Shown here piece by piece: positions 44,151-46,413 of a stretch of 46,413 bases of DNA. Each line of letters begins with the position of its first letter. Position 1 is the first letter of the stretch. Both the position numbers and the translations under genes were made by a program. The notes under the pieces were generated by a model that searched no databases, was not told where the DNA came from, and saw nothing but the letters and a program-made list of their open reading frames with translations. This stretch comes from a virus: the IMG/VR virus record IMGVR_UViG_3300036985_004905, positions 1 to 46,413 of that record, one strand, 5' to 3'.

Positions 44151-44509
44151 AAATATTCCCTAAACTCAGCGAATCCCTTAGCCACCATCATATCGTTAAC
44201 GCATTTGAAGAGGTTTGGCTCGGACCAACATTCCAGTTCGTTCAAGTAAACATCCGCCAAATATCGTCCATACTTCTCTCGACCATCTTTGTGGGTGACA
44301 AGAGTCACCCTCGTGCCGACTGGCAGGATAGACCTTAGATAATCTCTTGCCTCTAGCCCTGCCACAGAAGAACTTCCTCGAACCTCTGGACAGTTGATTC
44401 TCGCAAGTCTGACCGACATTGTTTGCGATATGTGGAACCCAAGGTCAACACACACGGTGATTGTATCACCATCATAGACCGAGATTACAGTTGCTGAATA
44501 TTCATGCAT
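44147..44509 (-). CDS. Staphylococcal-nuclease-like (thermonuclease) protein
   Basis: 120 aa from ATG 44509 (AGGTGG about 5 nt upstream). OB-fold nuclease: VISVYDGDTITVCVDLGF (metal-site Asp), VRLARINCPEVRG (catalytic Arg), GLEARDYLRSIL (Glu) and GREKYGRYLADVYL (second Arg). No signal peptide, so it acts inside the cell, perhaps in host DNA or RNA degradation. Confidence 0.85.
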   Translation of the reverse strand: MHEYSATVISVYDGDTITVCVDLGFHISQTMSVRLARINCPEVRGSSSVAGLEARDYLRSILPVGTRVTLVTHKDGREKYGRYLADVYLNELECWSEPNLFKCVNDMMVAKGFAEFREYL

Positions 44510-45203
44510 CGTATCCACCTATTTCTAATAAATTTCCAGAAAAATTCTTGCTTATCAATTGCATTGTTCTGTCGATAACACAGCATCCGTTGCTGTAGAT
44601 TGTAGCATGTCCGCTTAGCTTTGTCAAGCCAGCATTTCTAAAATTTTCTGAGTTATGTATATGACCAAAGCAAGATAACTTAGGAGAAATGTCAATGATT
44701 CTTGTTGCTAAGCTATTGCATCCACACAGTTCTGTGTTTCCAGTAGCAAAGTTGCTAGAAAGATCCAGAACTCCCTTGGGAGGACCGTGAGTTATTATAA
44801 CGTCTGTGAATTTTGGTATTGTTTGCCATACCATTCCTATTTTAGATCGATTCATGTTCCACGCCCAACCATCACCAAAAGACGGTGTTATTGGACTGCC
44901 CCAAAAGTTTACACCATCAACACATGCTGATTCATTTTCCAGATAAATGATTCCCAAACTTCTGATATAGTCGGGTGTTATCAATCTTCTTTCAATCGAA
45001 ACGTCATGATTTCCAGCCACAAAGATTTTATTTTTAACTTTTAATGCTGAAAACCAATCAAGAAAATCAAAAACCTCGACTGAATTCAGGGCAGAGTTTT
45101 TACTGTTGGAACAATCACCAGAATGAACGACCGTGTCAATGTCTTGTGGAACTTGAACTTGGTTGTGCAAACAGTGAGTGTCGCTTATGTGCCATATTCT
45201 CAT
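44502..45203 (-). CDS. Calcineurin-like metallophosphoesterase
   Basis: 233 aa. Dimetal motifs in order: HISDTH (D-x-H), VVHSGDC (G-D), VAGNHD (G-N-H-D), ITHGPPKG and GHIHNSE (G-H-x-H). The THGPPKGVLD...C-G-C-x-x-L spacing recalls the MPPED-type subgroup. Probable phosphodiesterase on a nucleotide or nucleic acid end; substrate unknown. A promoter-like element lies inside its 3' end. Confidence 0.85.
   Translation of the reverse strand: MRIWHISDTHCLHNQVQVPQDIDTVVHSGDCSNSKNSALNSVEVFDFLDWFSALKVKNKIFVAGNHDVSIERRLITPDYIRSLGIIYLENESACVDGVNFWGSPITPSFGDGWAWNMNRSKIGMVWQTIPKFTDVIITHGPPKGVLDLSSNFATGNTELCGCNSLATRIIDISPKLSCFGHIHNSENFRNAGLTKLSGHATIYSNGCCVIDRTMQLISKNFSGNLLEIGGYDA
44599..44627 (-). promoter_or_regulatory. 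Promoter inside the phosphoesterase gene
   Basis: Minus-strand -35 TTGACA (44622-44627), 17-bp spacer, -10 TACAAT (44599-44604). It would give separate expression of the SNase-like gene about 80 nt downstream. Confidence 0.7.
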
Positions 45204-45206
45204 GGT

Positions 45207-46142
45207 TTACCTTAACATTCTGATTGCTTTGTCTTTTGCTTTTAGTTCGATGTCCCAATCATAACATTCACTAAACGGTCTGTCAATGGGCATATCTGCG
45301 TGAGCACGAGGATTTTTATTGTTTGGGTCAGATTCACTGTAATGAAAAATGGGCTTGATATCGCCCCACGTAGCTGCACAAAGTTCGTGTTCGACCTTTT
45401 CTCCAAAGTCATTCAAACAAGTTTTTGATGGATTGCACTTGTCGTGAAGATTATCAAAAGTAATTGGTATTTTATATGGATGGTACAGATAGTTCAAAAG
45501 GTTTTCGACGTTCCAACATCCTTTGTCTTCATTCTCTACAACAAGTCGGCTTGTGACAGAGTCGTCACATTTTTCTAGGTTGTGTATGAATCGTGCAGCA
45601 ATTTCTGAAAGATCACCCTGAGCACAGTTGATGTGAATGTTGATTGGGTTTTGTCTTGATCTTTCGCACCCAAGCAAATCCATTGTGAGTCCTTGAGAGT
45701 TTAGTTCTTTTATTGTTTTTGCCACAGACTCAGTGTTGGTGCTGGCAAGCACGTTGAATTGGTCTGGATGTGTGGACAGTCTGACCTTTTGAGAACCATC
45801 GGCTGCTTTGTTGCTTGAGTGAATGCTCTCAAATACGCTTGTGATGGCTTTGTGTTGAGCCATGTCTGTCAGCTTGCGTTTGAAGTCAGGATGCGTCAGA
45901 AGCGGAAACAGGCTGCTGGAAACCCTGTAACCCCAGCCGTTGCGACCGCAATGATCTATGGTGAATTGTGTAGCAACAACATTGTTGAACCATCGCTTGC
46001 CAAGCTCCAGCAAGGCTTCCTCTGGCTGTAGCTCATTGTATCGCTTCCAAGTCATTGTCTGAAAGCTGATTCCCTTGGTCTTCAACTCGTTGCTTATGCA
46101 GCATAGATTGTACATGCAAATACCTTTTGGTGTAAACGACAC
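45207..46142 (-). CDS. uvsE: UV-damage endonuclease (UvsE/UvdE)
   Basis: 311 aa TIM-barrel endonuclease that nicks 5' of UV photoproducts. Conserved pieces: GICMYNLC near the N-terminus, STHPDQF (metal His), NIHINCAQGD, LVVENEDKGCWNVENLLNYL, ITFDNLHDKCNPS and IFHYSESDPNNKNPRAHADM. All match the UvdE zinc/manganese ligand pattern. The start is GTG 46142, needed to keep the first barrel strand; ATG 46115 has a better ribosome site (AAAGG) but would remove that strand. The leader from the promoter would then be only a few bases. Confidence 0.9.
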   Translation of the reverse strand: MSFTPKGICMYNLCCISNELKTKGISFQTMTWKRYNELQPEEALLELGKRWFNNVVATQFTIDHCGRNGWGYRVSSSLFPLLTHPDFKRKLTDMAQHKAITSVFESIHSSNKAADGSQKVRLSTHPDQFNVLASTNTESVAKTIKELNSQGLTMDLLGCERSRQNPINIHINCAQGDLSEIAARFIHNLEKCDDSVTSRLVVENEDKGCWNVENLLNYLYHPYKIPITFDNLHDKCNPSKTCLNDFGEKVEHELCAATWGDIKPIFHYSESDPNNKNPRAHADMPIDRPFSECYDWDIELKAKDKAIRMLR

Positions 46143-46154
46143 ATTGTTGCTATG

Positions 46155-46183
46155 ATTATAGCTCAGAGAATGGTTTCTTGCAA
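46155..46183 (-). promoter_or_regulatory. Sigma-70-type promoter for uvsE
   Basis: Minus-strand -35 TTGCAA (46178-46183), 17-bp spacer, -10 TATAAT (46155-46160), directly before uvsE. The predicted start lies about 6 nt before the GTG codon, so the message may be almost leaderless. Confidence 0.75.
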
Positions 46184-46237
46184 TGGTAATCAGCGATATT
46201 TTTCTATTTCGCCTGTATACACCGACACCACATTATA

Positions 46238-46387
46238 CCTGTGAAGAACCAGAAGGGTCTCTGTCAGGTAATTGAGTAGTGTTTGTAAGCGGCATGGTCT
46301 TGTGAGGCTGATAGATTTACAGTGCTAATTTTTTGTTCTTCACAGGACTAGGTTATCAGTGGTTGGATATTGCCTAGATTTTTTTTT
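46238..46387. other. Non-coding inverted repeat and plus-strand terminator-like hairpin
   Basis: The right-hand 270 nt hold no gene. A perfect 12-bp inverted repeat joins 46238-46249 and 46335-46346. A second hairpin (46348-46352 with 46373-46377) is followed on the plus strand by nine T residues (46379-46387). This could be a small RNA on the plus strand, a terminator facing rightward, or the 3' region of an element beyond the window. Confidence 0.45.
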
Positions 46388-46413
46388 ATGACTTGCCATG
46401 CCTTGGAGCTGTC

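Overview
This 46.4 kb window reads as part of the genome of a large, lytic, tailed bacteriophage with a T4-like way of life. Every credible gene lies on the minus strand, so the genome is transcribed from high to low coordinates. Genes are packed tightly, often with four-base ATGA, GTGA or TTGA stop/start overlaps. Evidence for a virus: a T4 gp1-type deoxynucleoside monophosphate kinase, a CHC2/TOPRIM primase, a DnaB-type helicase, a UvsX recombinase, PhoH, a MazG-like pyrophosphohydrolase, NrdA/NrdB, ThyX, dCMP deaminase, a phage-sized sigma factor, a small holin-like protein, and many tiny unrecognised genes. No integrase, portal, terminase or major capsid gene is visible. The host is not identified. 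Predicted Tat-exported proteins, a lipoprotein and very good sigma-70-type promoters imply a typical bacterium. A tandem pair of DUF1501 proteins, a family abundant in Planctomycetota and relatives, hints weakly at such a host.

Layout in transcription order (right to left). 46.4-43.6 kb: a promoter, then UvsE/UvdE UV endonuclease, a calcineurin-like phosphoesterase and an SNase-like nuclease. 43.6-30.3 kb: an accessory block of about 40 small genes. Recognisable ones are a DUF551 protein, an HD-domain (YhaM-like) phosphohydrolase, a PD-(D/E)XK nuclease and dCMP deaminase. It also holds tRNA-Tyr and an atypical tRNA-like RNA. 30.3-29.3 kb: a consensus promoter, two small genes and SSB. 29.3-28.4 kb: a roughly 0.94 kb RNA locus with no protein gene. 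It holds a complete phage-encoded tmRNA, tRNA-Gln and about 500 nt of other dense RNA structure. 28.4-25.4 kb: small genes, ThyX, a YqeY-like protein and an ATP-grasp enzyme, ending at a terminator. 25.3-21.65 kb: a perfect promoter, a membrane protein with a RuvA-C-like tail, a glycosyltransferase, the sigma factor and a Gly-rich probable virion protein, ending at a terminator. 21.6-17.9 kb: an envelope cassette (PAS-domain membrane protein, holin-like protein, papain-fold peptidase, thioredoxin-fold lipoprotein, three further membrane or exported proteins), ending at a terminator. 17.8-3.7 kb: promoter-driven nucleotide and replication module, namely NrdA, NrdB, MazG, PhoH, UvsX, nucleases, helicase, GMP reductase, primase, dNMP kinase and a RecB/Cas4-like Fe-S nuclease. 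3.7-0.1 kb: two tandem secreted DUF1501 proteins and a head-associated protein.

The genes fit a programme that remodels host nucleotide pools (RNR, dCMP deaminase, ThyX, dNMP kinase, MazG, GMP reductase), copies and repairs DNA (DnaB, primase, UvsX, SSB, UvsE, several nucleases) and supports translation (tRNAs, tmRNA). The most unusual elements are the tmRNA and neighbouring structured RNA locus, three tRNA-like RNAs lacking U55, the DUF1501 pair, the viral GMP reductase, the PAS-domain protein in the envelope cassette, and a 30-nt exact in-frame repeat shared by two unrelated genes 21.7 kb apart. Function calls rest on motif recognition by eye; no database search was run.
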